From an uncultured Prosthecobacter sp. (GTDB lineage Bacteria > Verrucomicrobiota > Verrucomicrobiia > Verrucomicrobiales > Verrucomicrobiaceae), in contig CALDGV010000683.1 of the NCBI GenBank assembly GCA_937941745.1, positions 1 to 9,182 of the forward strand: a DNA stretch of 9,182 bases, given 5' to 3'. The position numbers were made by a program, and so were the translations under genes. Positions 1 through 6,972 of this stretch are shown here, one piece after another. The notes beneath the pieces were generated by a model. That model did no database searches. It saw nothing but the letters and a program-made list of their open reading frames with translations, and was not told the DNA's origin. Position 1 is the first letter of the stretch. Each line of letters begins with the position of its first letter.

Positions 1-1139
1 TCGTGCGCGTTGCCGTCCATGAGGCTGCTGGTGAGCAGGATCATGCTGTTTTCGAGCAGGGTGCGCTCGCCTTCGTTCGTGGCCTGCATCTTGGCGAGGA
101 ACTCGGCCCAGAGTTTGACCTGATGCTCGTTCACGCGCTGATACAGGCTGAGGCGATGCTCGTCATTGGCATGGTGCGACAGCTCGTGGATGCCGCCGCT
201 GATGCCGTCGAGGCTGGGGAAGCGCATGTTCGAGAGGTCGTTGTTCATCATGAAGGTGGCCACGCGCGTGCGGTCCATCTGGAAGGCGAGGAGCATGATG
301 TCGAACATGAGGCGCAGGTGGTCCTCGCTGCTGGCGGGGATGCCGGCGGCGGGGCGGCCGAGCGTGACGGTCTTCACGGTGGGCTGCCAGCCCTGGCCGT
401 TGGTCTCGGCCTGGCTGATCTTCTCGGCGAGCTCGACGCGCTGCTCGATCTCGCGCACGGAGGTAAGGTATTCGTCGAGCTTTTGCTTGTCGCGGCTGCT
501 GAGCTTCGGTTTGAGGCTGCTGGCGTCTTCGAGCACGAGGTCGAGGATGCTTTTGTCGCGCTTGCGGCGGCTGCCGTCGTCAAAGAGCTGGTCAAAGGCC
601 TGCTGCGGGAAGATTTCCTTCGGCGCGGGCGTGGTGGGCGTGCTCCAGGAGATGTAGGCGGAGTAGATGGAGGTGAAGCCGCTGTCGGTGCTGTAGCTCG
701 GCCGCTCGGTGCCGAGCACGACGCTGGGCACGGGCGTGAATTTACCGGTGTGCGCGGCGATGAGCTGGTCCATCGTGGTGCCGACCTCGACATCGGTGGT
801 GGTCTTTTTCACCTTGAGGCCGCAGAGCACGTTCATCTTCGGGTAGTGGCCGCCCTCACCTTCGACGGTGGTGGGGTTCCACAGGCCGGTGAAGACATTC
901 ACATGCTTCTTGAGCCCTTCGAGCGGAGTGAGCGACTTTTTGAAGACCATGCCGCCAGGGGTCGTCTCGGCACCCCAGTGGTGCGGATTCACGCCATTGC
1001 CGGTGAAGCACACGGCGAGCCGACGCGGCGCGGTGTTGTTTTTGACCGATTCGGCTCCGAAAGCGCAGAACGACTCCAGCCACGGCAGGCCGAGGGCCAC
1101 GCCGGTGCCACGGAGAAATTGACGACGAGAAGTATTCAT
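1..1139 (-). CDS. DUF1552 (HXXSHH) family exported protein, C-terminus cut by window edge
   Basis: The minus frame opens at an ATG and stays open to the window edge, giving 379 residues without a stop. The family is usually somewhat over 400 residues, so only the C-terminal tail is missing. The N-terminus carries a twin-arginine signal (SRRQFL, residues 4-9) followed by a short hydrophobic stretch, so export through Tat is likely. Family marks visible are NPHHWG at residues 51-56, GTTMDQ at 120-125 and the name-giving HXXSHH motif as HELSHH at 318-323. The last visible stretch, ending in DGNAH, matches the family's usual C-terminal region. The biochemical function of DUF1552 is not established. 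In Planctomycetota and Verrucomicrobiota it typically sits beside large DUF1587/1592-type cytochrome-like proteins, which are not in this window. It lies 127 bp downstream of the DUF1501 gene on the same strand and may be co-transcribed with it. No clear ribosome binding site precedes the ATG; the upstream base run is C-rich. Confidence 0.9.
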   Translation of the reverse strand, partial: MNTSRRQFLRGTGVALGLPWLESFCAFGAESVKNNTAPRRLAVCFTGNGVNPHHWGAETTPGGMVFKKSLTPLEGLKKHVNVFTGLWNPTTVEGEGGHYPKMNVLCGLKVKKTTTDVEVGTTMDQLIAAHTGKFTPVPSVVLGTERPSYSTDSGFTSIYSAYISWSTPTTPAPKEIFPQQAFDQLFDDGSRRKRDKSILDLVLEDASSLKPKLSSRDKQKLDEYLTSVREIEQRVELAEKISQAETNGQGWQPTVKTVTLGRPAAGIPASSEDHLRLMFDIMLLAFQMDRTRVATFMMNNDLSNMRFPSLDGISGGIHELSHHANDEHRLSLYQRVNEHQVKLWAEFLAKMQATNEGERTLLENSMILLTSSLMDGNAH

Positions 1140-1238
1140 TGGGGGGACAAAAAGACGCGCTCAGACTCCAAAAGTTTACATGACGGCCAAATGAAGCAGT
1201 CAGGAGGCCAAGAATGGCGATGTCGCAAAGCGTCCGGT

Positions 1239-1268
1239 CTGGTTCGACCAGTTTCCTGGGGGCTGGTC
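1239..1268 (-). other. Two competing hairpins just after the DUF1501 stop codon
   Basis: Read on either strand, CTGGT-TCG-ACCAG (1239-1251) is a 5-bp stem with a 3-base loop. GACCAG (1246-1251) also pairs with CTGGTC (1263-1268), a 6-bp stem that overlaps the DUF1501 stop codon. The two stems share bases 1246-1251 and exclude each other. No T tract follows on the minus strand, so a standard intrinsic terminator is unlikely. The structure could be a weak 3' end, a processing site or chance in GC-rich DNA. The rest of the 127-bp gap between the two genes shows nothing clear. Confidence 0.25.
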
Positions 1269-2748
1269 AGGCCACCCAGTCCTTGATCACCCTCCCGGCG
1301 ACGTCGGTGAGGCGGAAGTCGCGGCCCGAGAATCGGTGGGTAAGGCGCAGGTGATCAAAACCAAACTGGTGGAGCATGGTGGCGTGGAAATCATGCAGGT
1401 CCACGGGGTCGCGAACGATGCCCCAGCCGATTTCGTCGGTTTCCCCATAGGTAAGGCCGCCTTTGAGACCGCCGCCAGCGGCCAGCATGGTGAAGGCGAA
1501 GGGATGATGGTCGCGGCCGGTGGTGTTGGGGTTGCCGCCGCGGTTTTCACCGAGCGGCGTGCGGCCGAATTCACTGCCAAAGACCACCATGGTGCTGTCG
1601 AGCAGGCCCCGCTGCTTCAGGTCCGTCAGAAGGGCGGCGATGGGCTGGTCGGCCATGCCGGCATTGTAGGCCAGCTCGTTGTCGAGGTTCGAGTGGTGGT
1701 CCCAGGAGGCGTGCATGATGCTGACAAAGCGCACGCCGCGCTCCACAAGCCGCCGGGCGAGCAGGCAGTTGGTGGCAAAGGCCTTGTACTGGCCTGGGCC
1801 GCCGCCTCGGGAGGCTTTGATCGGCGGGTCTTCGCGGTTCACACCATACATTTCCAGGGTCTTGGCAGATTCGTCCTTCAGATCAATGAGCTCCGGCGCG
1901 GCAGCCTGCATGCGGTAGGCCAGCTCGTAGGCGGCGATGCGGCTGGCGATCTCAGGATCGCGGAACTGGTCGTAGCGGCTCTGATTCAGCTCCATGAGTG
2001 CGTCCAGGCCCTTGCGCTGGAGCGCCATCGGAATGCCGGGCGGGTTTTTCAGGTTCAAGACCGGCTCCCCCTGGCTGCGGAAGAGCACTCCGGCGTAGGA
2101 TGAGGGCAGGAACCCGCTCTGCCACAGGGACGCACCGCCGCTGGTGCCGCGCCCGGCGGTGAGCACCACGTAGCCGGGCAGGTTTCGCGACATGCTGCCG
2201 AGGCCGTAGTTGAGCCATGAACCCACCGTCGGCAGACCAAACTGCGCGCGGCCGCAGTGCAGCACGAGCTGGCCGGGATGGTGGTTGAACTGATCCGTGT
2301 GCAGGGAACGGACCATGAGCCAGTCATCCGCGTGCCTAGCCATGTGGGGCAGCAGGTCGCTGAACTCCATGCCACCCTGGCCGTACTTTTTGAAGGTTCG
2401 CTTTGAGCCCATGATGCGGGCCGTCTCCTTCCGGATGAAGGCAAAGCGGACGTTCTTGGTCATGCTTTCCGGCAGGGCCTGGCCATGCAGCTCATTGAGC
2501 TTCGGCTTCGGGTCAAAGAGGTCCATCTGGCTGGGGCCGCCCTCCATGAAAATGAAGATGCAGTTCTTGGCCTTGGCCGGGAAATGCGGTTCGCGAGGTG
2601 CCAGCGGGTCCGCATTCGCGACGGTGTCTGCGCTGAGGATGCCCTCCTGCGCAAGCAGGGCGCCGAGGCCCATCATGCCGAGCCCGTTCGCGCTCGTGGT
2701 GAGGAATTCGCGGCGGGTTTGCAGGATCTGATGCTCGATGGGGTCCAT
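1267..2748 (-). CDS. DUF1501 family Tat-exported protein (alkaline phosphatase/sulfatase-like fold)
   Basis: This 493-residue protein has the usual DUF1501 length. Its Tat signal reads TRREFL at residues 11-16, followed by a Gly/Leu/Met-rich hydrophobic segment to about residue 33. Conserved blocks run in order: EGGPSQMDLFDPKP at 69-82, WDHHSNLD at 349-356, GSEFGRTP at 391-398, GRDHHP at 411-416, then a C-terminal block with HDFHATML (452-459). The Asp/His clusters fit a metal-binding hydrolase of the alkaline-phosphatase superfamily, to which DUF1501 is assigned, but no substrate is established. The open frame reaches back to an ATG at 2835. I chose the ATG at 2748 because it puts the twin arginines at residues 12-13, as expected for Tat; the earlier start would add 29 residues of untypical sequence. 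The usual partner, a DUF1549/DUF1553 cytochrome-like protein, is not upstream, since the divergent sulfatase occupies that place. Confidence 0.93.
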   Translation of the reverse strand: MDPIEHQILQTRREFLTTSANGLGMMGLGALLAQEGILSADTVANADPLAPREPHFPAKAKNCIFIFMEGGPSQMDLFDPKPKLNELHGQALPESMTKNVRFAFIRKETARIMGSKRTFKKYGQGGMEFSDLLPHMARHADDWLMVRSLHTDQFNHHPGQLVLHCGRAQFGLPTVGSWLNYGLGSMSRNLPGYVVLTAGRGTSGGASLWQSGFLPSSYAGVLFRSQGEPVLNLKNPPGIPMALQRKGLDALMELNQSRYDQFRDPEIASRIAAYELAYRMQAAAPELIDLKDESAKTLEMYGVNREDPPIKASRGGGPGQYKAFATNCLLARRLVERGVRFVSIMHASWDHHSNLDNELAYNAGMADQPIAALLTDLKQRGLLDSTMVVFGSEFGRTPLGENRGGNPNTTGRDHHPFAFTMLAAGGGLKGGLTYGETDEIGWGIVRDPVDLHDFHATMLHQFGFDHLRLTHRFSGRDFRLTDVAGRVIKDWVA

Positions 2749-2879
2749 GGAAAGCTCGGATTCCAACGTCGCATCTCCCCGGCGTGTTGCCGGGTGTGGC
2801 CCTGATTCATGCGCTGCCTGTGAGGCGCAGCTCAAAAGTCGTCGAAAGAAGGCCTTTCCGCCTGACGACCTAGCACGCC
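2749..2879. promoter_or_regulatory. Divergent intergenic region between the DUF1501 gene and the sulfatase gene
   Basis: This 131-bp gap must hold the promoters of both the leftward DUF1501/DUF1552 unit and the rightward sulfatase, since the genes start back to back. I see no convincing -35/-10 pair and no Shine-Dalgarno before either start. It contains a small perfect hairpin, CCCGGC-GTGTT-GCCGGG (2778-2794, 6-bp stem, 5-base loop), in the probable 5' leader of the DUF1501 message. The leftward frame remains open through this gap, so if DUF1501 really starts at 2835 the shared region shrinks to 44 bp. Confidence 0.4.
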
Positions 2880-4298
2880 ATGAAATCCTGCCTTCTCACC
2901 GCCCTGCTGTCCCTGGCGGTTCTGGCCTTCCCAGCCTCCGCCACAAAGCCGAACATCCTTTTTCTCTTCGCCGATGACCTCACCTATGAGGCGGTGAGAG
3001 CCTTTGGGCACACGGACATCGACACCCCGCACCTCGACAGGCTGGTGGCCCGGGGCACCACCTTCACGCGTGCCTACAACATGGGCTCCTGGAGCGGTGC
3101 CGTCTGCGTGGCCAGCCGCACCATGCTGATCACTGGCCGCAGCGTCTGGGATGCCGACAAGATCTACAAGACCACGGACCGCGAGCGCACCGCCGGAGTG
3201 CTCTGGCCTCAGCTCATGAAGAAGGCTGGCTACCAGACCTACATGACCGGCAAGTGGCACATCCAGACCGATGCGGCGAAGTGCTTCGATGTCGCCCGCG
3301 ATGTCCGCGCCGGGATGCCGAAGACCGTGCCCAGCGCCTACAACCGGCCCATCGAGGGTGAAACCGATGCCTGGAGCCCTTTTGACACCTCGCTGGGAGG
3401 CTTCTGGGAGGGCGGCACCCATTGGAGCGAGGTCGTGACCCGGCATACGACGGACTTCCTCACAGAGGCCGGAAAGGCGGGGAAGCCCTTCTTCATCTAT
3501 GCCGCCTTCAACGCACCGCATGACCCACGGCAGGCACCCAAGGAGTATGTGGACCGCTACCCGCTGAGCCGGATCGCGATGCCAGGAAGCTTCGTGCCGG
3601 AATATCCGCACAAGGACGCCATCGGCTGCCAGCACAAGCTGCGGGATGAGAACCTGGCTCCGATGCCGCGCACGGAGTTTTCAGTGAAGACCCACCGCCG
3701 GGAGTACTATGCGCTCATCACCCATCTCGATGCCCAGATCGGCCGCATCCTGGATGCGCTGGAGGCCTCAGGTCAGGCCGAAAACACCTGGATCTTCTTC
3801 ACGGCCGACCATGGCCTGGCCGTGGGGCATCATGGGCTCTTTGGAAAGCAGAACATGTACGACCACAGCGTGCGCGTGCCATTCATCGTCGCCGGGCCGG
3901 GAGTGGCCCAAGGTGCGAAAAACGATGCGGCGATCTACCTGCAGGATGTCATGGCCACGGCGCTGGACCTGGCTGGAGCGGAAAAGCCTGCACATGTGTT
4001 TTTCAACAGCCTGCGCCCGCTGCTCGAAGGTTCGCAAAAGGCCTCCCGGTATGACGACGTGTACGGGGCCTACCTGGACCTCCAGCGTGCCGTCACGCAT
4101 GAAGGCTGGAAGCTGATCGCCTACCCCAAGGCCCGGGTGCTGCGCCTCTATCATCTGGCGGAAGATCCGCTGGAGACCCGTGACCTGGCCTCCGCACCTG
4201 AGCATGCCGCCCGGCGCAAGGAGCTTCTGGCCAGGCTGATCCGGCTTTCCTCCAGCCTGGGTGATGGGGTGGATCTGGCCCAGGTCTTCACCGAGTAG
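2880..4298 (+). CDS. Secreted sulfatase (type I, formylglycine-dependent family)
   Basis: This 472-residue protein should hydrolyse sulfate esters outside the cytoplasm. A Sec signal peptide covers residues 1-21, with a hydrophobic core and an ASA cleavage site before TKPNILF. Sulfatase marks in order are the metal-binding ADD at 31-33, the formylglycine site CVASR at 76-80 followed by TGR at 85-87, TGKWH at 123-127, NAPHDP at 211-216, TADHG at 308-312 (metal Asp310 and His311) and FGK with Lys323. The modification motif has Ala where the common signature has Pro (C-x-P-x-R); the C-x-A-x-R form is a known variant. Activity would need a formylglycine-generating enzyme, which is not in the window. 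The C-terminal part (about 395-436) has the usual small subdomain, with RLYHLAEDPLETRDLA. The ATG has no clear ribosome binding site. Substrate is unknown; sulfated polysaccharide is an inference from the phylum. It diverges from the DUF1501 gene and converges on the AraC regulator. Confidence 0.94.
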   Translation: MKSCLLTALLSLAVLAFPASATKPNILFLFADDLTYEAVRAFGHTDIDTPHLDRLVARGTTFTRAYNMGSWSGAVCVASRTMLITGRSVWDADKIYKTTDRERTAGVLWPQLMKKAGYQTYMTGKWHIQTDAAKCFDVARDVRAGMPKTVPSAYNRPIEGETDAWSPFDTSLGGFWEGGTHWSEVVTRHTTDFLTEAGKAGKPFFIYAAFNAPHDPRQAPKEYVDRYPLSRIAMPGSFVPEYPHKDAIGCQHKLRDENLAPMPRTEFSVKTHRREYYALITHLDAQIGRILDALEASGQAENTWIFFTADHGLAVGHHGLFGKQNMYDHSVRVPFIVAGPGVAQGAKNDAAIYLQDVMATALDLAGAEKPAHVFFNSLRPLLEGSQKASRYDDVYGAYLDLQRAVTHEGWKLIAYPKARVLRLYHLAEDPLETRDLASAPEHAARRKELLARLIRLSSSLGDGVDLAQVFTE

Positions 4299-4302
4299 CA
4301 GC

Positions 4303-5136
4303 TCACCCGAGGCTCTCTTGCCGGTAGGCGGCCGGCGAGGTGTTGCGGTACTGGCGCAGCATGCGGCTGAAGTAGTGCCGGTTCACCAGCCCGCAGGTTT
4401 CGGCGATGTCCTCGATGCTGTCGTCCGTGTGGCGTAGGAGGCGGCAGGCCTCGTCGAGCCGGTAGTCCAGCAGCACGCGCATGGGCGGCAGGTTCAGCTC
4501 CTGCTGAAAAAGGTGGTTCAAATTCCGCACGCTGAGCCCCGAGTGCCGGGCGATCTGCTCCGCCGTGAGCTTCAGGCTGAGGTGCTGGTTCATGAATTCC
4601 ATGGCCTTCAGCACCCGCGCATCGAGCCGCTGGTGCTCCCAGACCTCCATCGGCAGTTTGCGCACCACCTCGGTGACCAGCAGGATGGAGACCCAGGGGA
4701 AACGTGCCGCCGCCGGAGCCTCCCCCAGCTTGATCAGCTCTTTGAGCAAGGCCTTCCACGGGGCCGTGGCAGTAAAATCGTAGATCCCCGGCGCTGCACG
4801 GTCGGCTGCCGGGCCGAGGTTGAAATGGCAGTACCACTTGCTGAACGGCCGCTGCGTGGTGGTGCTGAAGGTCGTGTGTGGCGGAATCAGATACACCGTG
4901 CCCGGCTTCAGGGAGGTGATGCACTCCTCGATCTCCACGATCCCGCCTTCCTCCATCGGCCAGTAGAGCCGCCAGTAGGGGTCGTTCAGCCGGCGCAGCT
5001 CCCACTGCTGGAGCTCGATCTTGCGGGTGGTGAGGATGTCCACCGTGACAGCGGGCAGCGCCACGGAGCGGTTTCCGAGCACGCTATGCGCCGAGCCGGC
5101 CGGCACGACGCTGAGGATGGAAGACTTGTCCGACAT
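4303..5136 (-). CDS. AraC-family transcriptional regulator
   Basis: This DNA-binding regulator is 277 residues long from the ATG. The C-terminal third is a clear double helix-turn-helix AraC domain. Helix-turn-helix 1 lies around residues 190-211 (LTAEQIARHSGLSVRNLNHLF) and helix-turn-helix 2 around 240-261. The family signature continues to residue 271, including IAETCGL, FSRMLRQY and SPAAYR. The N-terminal half (about 25-120) looks like the cupin-type sensor part of the family, with KPGTVYLIPPH at 77-87 typical of its beta-barrel; the ligand is unknown. A GTG at 5178 would add 14 residues. I prefer the ATG at 5136, although neither has a good ribosome binding site. The stop is 4 bp from the sulfatase stop, so the two genes converge. 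AraC regulators beside hydrolases often control sugar use, so control of the sulfatase/DUF1501 cluster is a reasonable but untested inference. Confidence 0.92.
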   Translation of the reverse strand: MSDKSSILSVVPAGSAHSVLGNRSVALPAVTVDILTTRKIELQQWELRRLNDPYWRLYWPMEEGGIVEIEECITSLKPGTVYLIPPHTTFSTTTQRPFSKWYCHFNLGPAADRAAPGIYDFTATAPWKALLKELIKLGEAPAAARFPWVSILLVTEVVRKLPMEVWEHQRLDARVLKAMEFMNQHLSLKLTAEQIARHSGLSVRNLNHLFQQELNLPPMRVLLDYRLDEACRLLRHTDDSIEDIAETCGLVNRHYFSRMLRQYRNTSPAAYRQESLG

Positions 5137-5216
5137 GAGGGTTGCTGAATCCGATACAAGTCTGAGGGAGGCGGGCACGGACTACAAGCCATGTCTTCAC
5201 AGCCTCGGTCAGGCCG

Positions 5217-5256
5217 AAAAAGCCAGTGGCACCCTCCGCTGGAAGGGTGCCACTGG
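5217..5256 (-). terminator. Strong intrinsic terminator of the sigma/anti-sigma/PDZ operon
   Basis: CCAGTGGCACCCT (5223-5235) pairs perfectly with AGGGTGCCACTGG (5244-5256), a 13-bp stem with an 8-base loop. On the minus strand the stem is followed, one base later, by five T (5221-5217). It begins 25 bp after the stop codon of the PDZ gene, exactly where a terminator for that leftward operon belongs, and insulates the AraC gene downstream. On the plus strand no T run follows, so it is not bidirectional. The 80 bp between it and the AraC start presumably hold the AraC promoter, but I see no clear -35/-10 pair. Confidence 0.85.
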
Positions 5257-5281
5257 ATCATGGGGCCAGATTGGAGGACGG

Positions 5282-6460
5282 TCAGATGCCGTCGGGGCGC
5301 CGTGGAGCCGGTGACGGGGCTTCCCGCCGAGGGCTGTCACGGCCGTCGCCATCGTGCCGGACAGAGCTGCGGATCTCCTCCAGCTCGCGCAGTTTGGCAC
5401 GCAGCGGCTCGGGCAGGGCGGCGCGCTCCTCCTCGGTGTTGACGGGCCATTCCCGGGCCTCGCCATCCCTCGGCTTGACGCTAAAGATGGTGCGGTCGCC
5501 ATCCTTGCTGAGGCGGTAGATGCCGCCCTCATCGCTGCGGGTCACGCTGGCGCTCTCGTGATATTCACGGTGCTCGGAACGGCGGGTTTCACCCCGGCTG
5601 TCGCCGCCCTCGCGGGCAGGCGGCATGTCACGTGGACCTTCGGGACGGCGTCCTTCACTCTCGCGCGGGCCTCGGGGGCCGCGGTCGCCCTCGCGTGGGC
5701 TGCGGGCATCGCCGTCACGGCCTGGGCCCTGCCAGCCGTCCGGCCCACGACCTGGACCTTCAAACACGGGTGGAGGAGGCAGCGGGCCCCGGCGGCCTTC
5801 GCGGGCCCATTCGTGCACCCGTTCCTGGTATTCCCGCATCTCACGCTGGAAGTCGTTCATGCGCTCGCGCCATTCTTCCGGGTTGCCGGAATCCCGGCCA
5901 GGGCCGCCAAAGCCAAACCAGGGACCTCCGGGAGGCATGAAGCCGCGGTGGCGCTCGGTCTCCACCCGGGCCATGCGCTCGCCGATGGTCACGCTGAGCT
6001 GCTTCTGCTGGCCTCCGGTGATCACAGTCAGGCTCACCTGGTCATTCTTCTTCCGGCTGCGCACCAGGGTCTGCAGCTGCTCCATGTTCACCAGCTGCTG
6101 GTCTTCAAACTTCACCAGCACGTCGTGCTCCTTCAGCCCGGCGGCGGCGGCGGGTGAATCGGGCATCACCTCGGCGATCTGAAGGCCGAATCCCTCGGCA
6201 AGACCAAACTGCGAGCGCAGCTCACGGCTCACCGGACCGGTCAGCACGCCCAGGTAGGCCACGGGCCGCTCCTGCCCAGGTTCAGGGCTGCGTTCGCCCC
6301 TGCCTTCACCGCGTGGGCGGTCCGGCGGGGCATCAGGTTTTTCCGTGGCGGGTGGTGGGGGGGGCGGCGGAGCATCCGGCTTCTCCTGGGCGGAGGCCGG
6401 GAGGTTGAGCAGGGCCAGGAGGCCCGTCATCAGCATCAGCGGGGTGAGTTGGGGTTTCAT
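5282..6460 (-). CDS. Secreted PDZ-domain protein with long Pro/Gly/Arg-rich region
   Basis: This 392-residue protein has a Sec signal peptide (1-24, cleavage after ASA). A proline-rich linker follows (28-66), holding seven consecutive prolines (31-37) and two copies of EKPDAPP. One HtrA-type PDZ domain spans about 68-160, with YLGV, the ligand-loop GFGL at 90-93 and DSPAAAAGLKEHDVL at 101-115. A charged helical stretch (about 194-222) is followed by a low-complexity Gly/Pro/Arg/Glu-rich region (about 223-300) and a small C-terminal segment (about 310-365) beginning GGIYRLSKDGDRTIFSV. No protease domain is present: there is no HtrA-type GNSGG or catalytic triad, so it is a binding or adaptor protein rather than a DegS-like enzyme. 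It is the last gene of the ECF sigma operon, 47 bp after the anti-sigma-like gene, and is followed by a strong terminator. A role in sensing or relaying an envelope signal is inferred from that position. The ATG has no clear ribosome binding site. Confidence 0.85.
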   Translation of the reverse strand: MKPQLTPLMLMTGLLALLNLPASAQEKPDAPPPPPPPATEKPDAPPDRPRGEGRGERSPEPGQERPVAYLGVLTGPVSRELRSQFGLAEGFGLQIAEVMPDSPAAAAGLKEHDVLVKFEDQQLVNMEQLQTLVRSRKKNDQVSLTVITGGQQKQLSVTIGERMARVETERHRGFMPPGGPWFGFGGPGRDSGNPEEWRERMNDFQREMREYQERVHEWAREGRRGPLPPPPVFEGPGRGPDGWQGPGRDGDARSPREGDRGPRGPRESEGRRPEGPRDMPPAREGGDSRGETRRSEHREYHESASVTRSDEGGIYRLSKDGDRTIFSVKPRDGEAREWPVNTEEERAALPEPLRAKLRELEEIRSSVRHDGDGRDSPRREAPSPAPRRPDGI

Positions 6461-6507
6461 GGGCGTTCAGGTTGGGGGTAAAAGGGCAGGGGACGGACTG
6501 GGCGTCC

Positions 6508-6972
6508 TCACTGAAAAGAGACCGGCAGCACCACGCTGTCCTCGCGCGGCATCTCCACGGTGATGTGGGCGCCATCGCGTGGGTCGATCCAGGCCCGCCG
6601 CTCCAGCGACACGATCTTCATGTGCTGCTCGGGCAGGCGGGAGGTTTCGTTATAGCGGATGCCTTCATCCTGGGTGTCCACCACCTCACGGATGGTGCTC
6701 ACGGGCAGCACGGCCGGAGCTTTGGAAGCAGCAAGGCCGGAGCCGGAGATGCCGGCGGTCCCAGGTGAGGCGAGGTTCATCACCACGACCGCCGCCGCTG
6801 CCCCGAGGGAGGACCACATCAGGGGCGGCAGCCAGCGCGGTGTGCGGCGGCTGGGGCGGAGCGCCCAGCCCAGGTCCTGTTCCAGCTCGCGATCCACGCG
6901 CTGCGCCAGGGCGGCGCTGGGGCGCGCAGGAGCCAGGGAGGTGAGGAGGGATTCGATGTCGTGGTCGTTCAT
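6508..6972 (-). CDS. Single-pass membrane protein, probable anti-sigma factor
   Basis: This 154-residue protein shares the ATGA start/stop overlap with the sigma-factor gene, so the two are probably translated in a coupled way. Residues 1-48 are hydrophilic and would be cytoplasmic. An Arg-rich stretch (RPSRRTPR, 39-46) precedes one membrane segment at about 49-67, which predicts an N-in, C-out topology. The remaining 87 residues would be outside, with a conserved-looking patch at 105-132 (GIRYNETS to AWIDPRD). This layout and position are typical of anti-sigma factors. It has no cysteine at all, so the zinc-binding anti-sigma motif (HxxxCxxC) is absent and the family cannot be named from the sequence. 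It could instead be another type of membrane regulator. The exposed part may work with the secreted PDZ protein encoded next, which is an inference. Confidence 0.8.
   Translation of the reverse strand: MNDHDIESLLTSLAPARPSAALAQRVDRELEQDLGWALRPSRRTPRWLPPLMWSSLGAAAAVVVMNLASPGTAGISGSGLAASKAPAVLPVSTIREVVDTQDEGIRYNETSRLPEQHMKIVSLERRAWIDPRDGAHITVEMPREDSVVLPVSFQ

Noticed and set aside
3..1286. Long plus-strand open frame of 427 codons
   Set aside because: It is antisense to the well-supported DUF1552 gene, has no recognisable family motifs, and arises from GC-rich codon bias in the opposite frame.
4151..5005. Minus-strand open frame of 284 codons across the AraC gene and sulfatase end
   Set aside because: It is in another frame of the AraC gene, Ala/Arg/Pro-rich without motifs, and crosses the sulfatase gene.
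5137..5216. Sigma-70 promoter for the AraC gene
   Set aside because: TTGTAG and TGTATC on the minus strand are spaced about 23 bp apart, outside the usual range, so no promoter is called.
5354..6157. Plus-strand open frames opposite the PDZ gene (267 and 185 codons)
   Set aside because: They are shadows of the low-complexity coding region; the minus-strand product has a signal peptide and a clear PDZ domain.
5282..6460. PDZ protein as a DegS/HtrA protease
   Set aside because: No trypsin-like domain, no GNSGG and no catalytic triad; the region before the PDZ domain is only a signal peptide and a proline linker.
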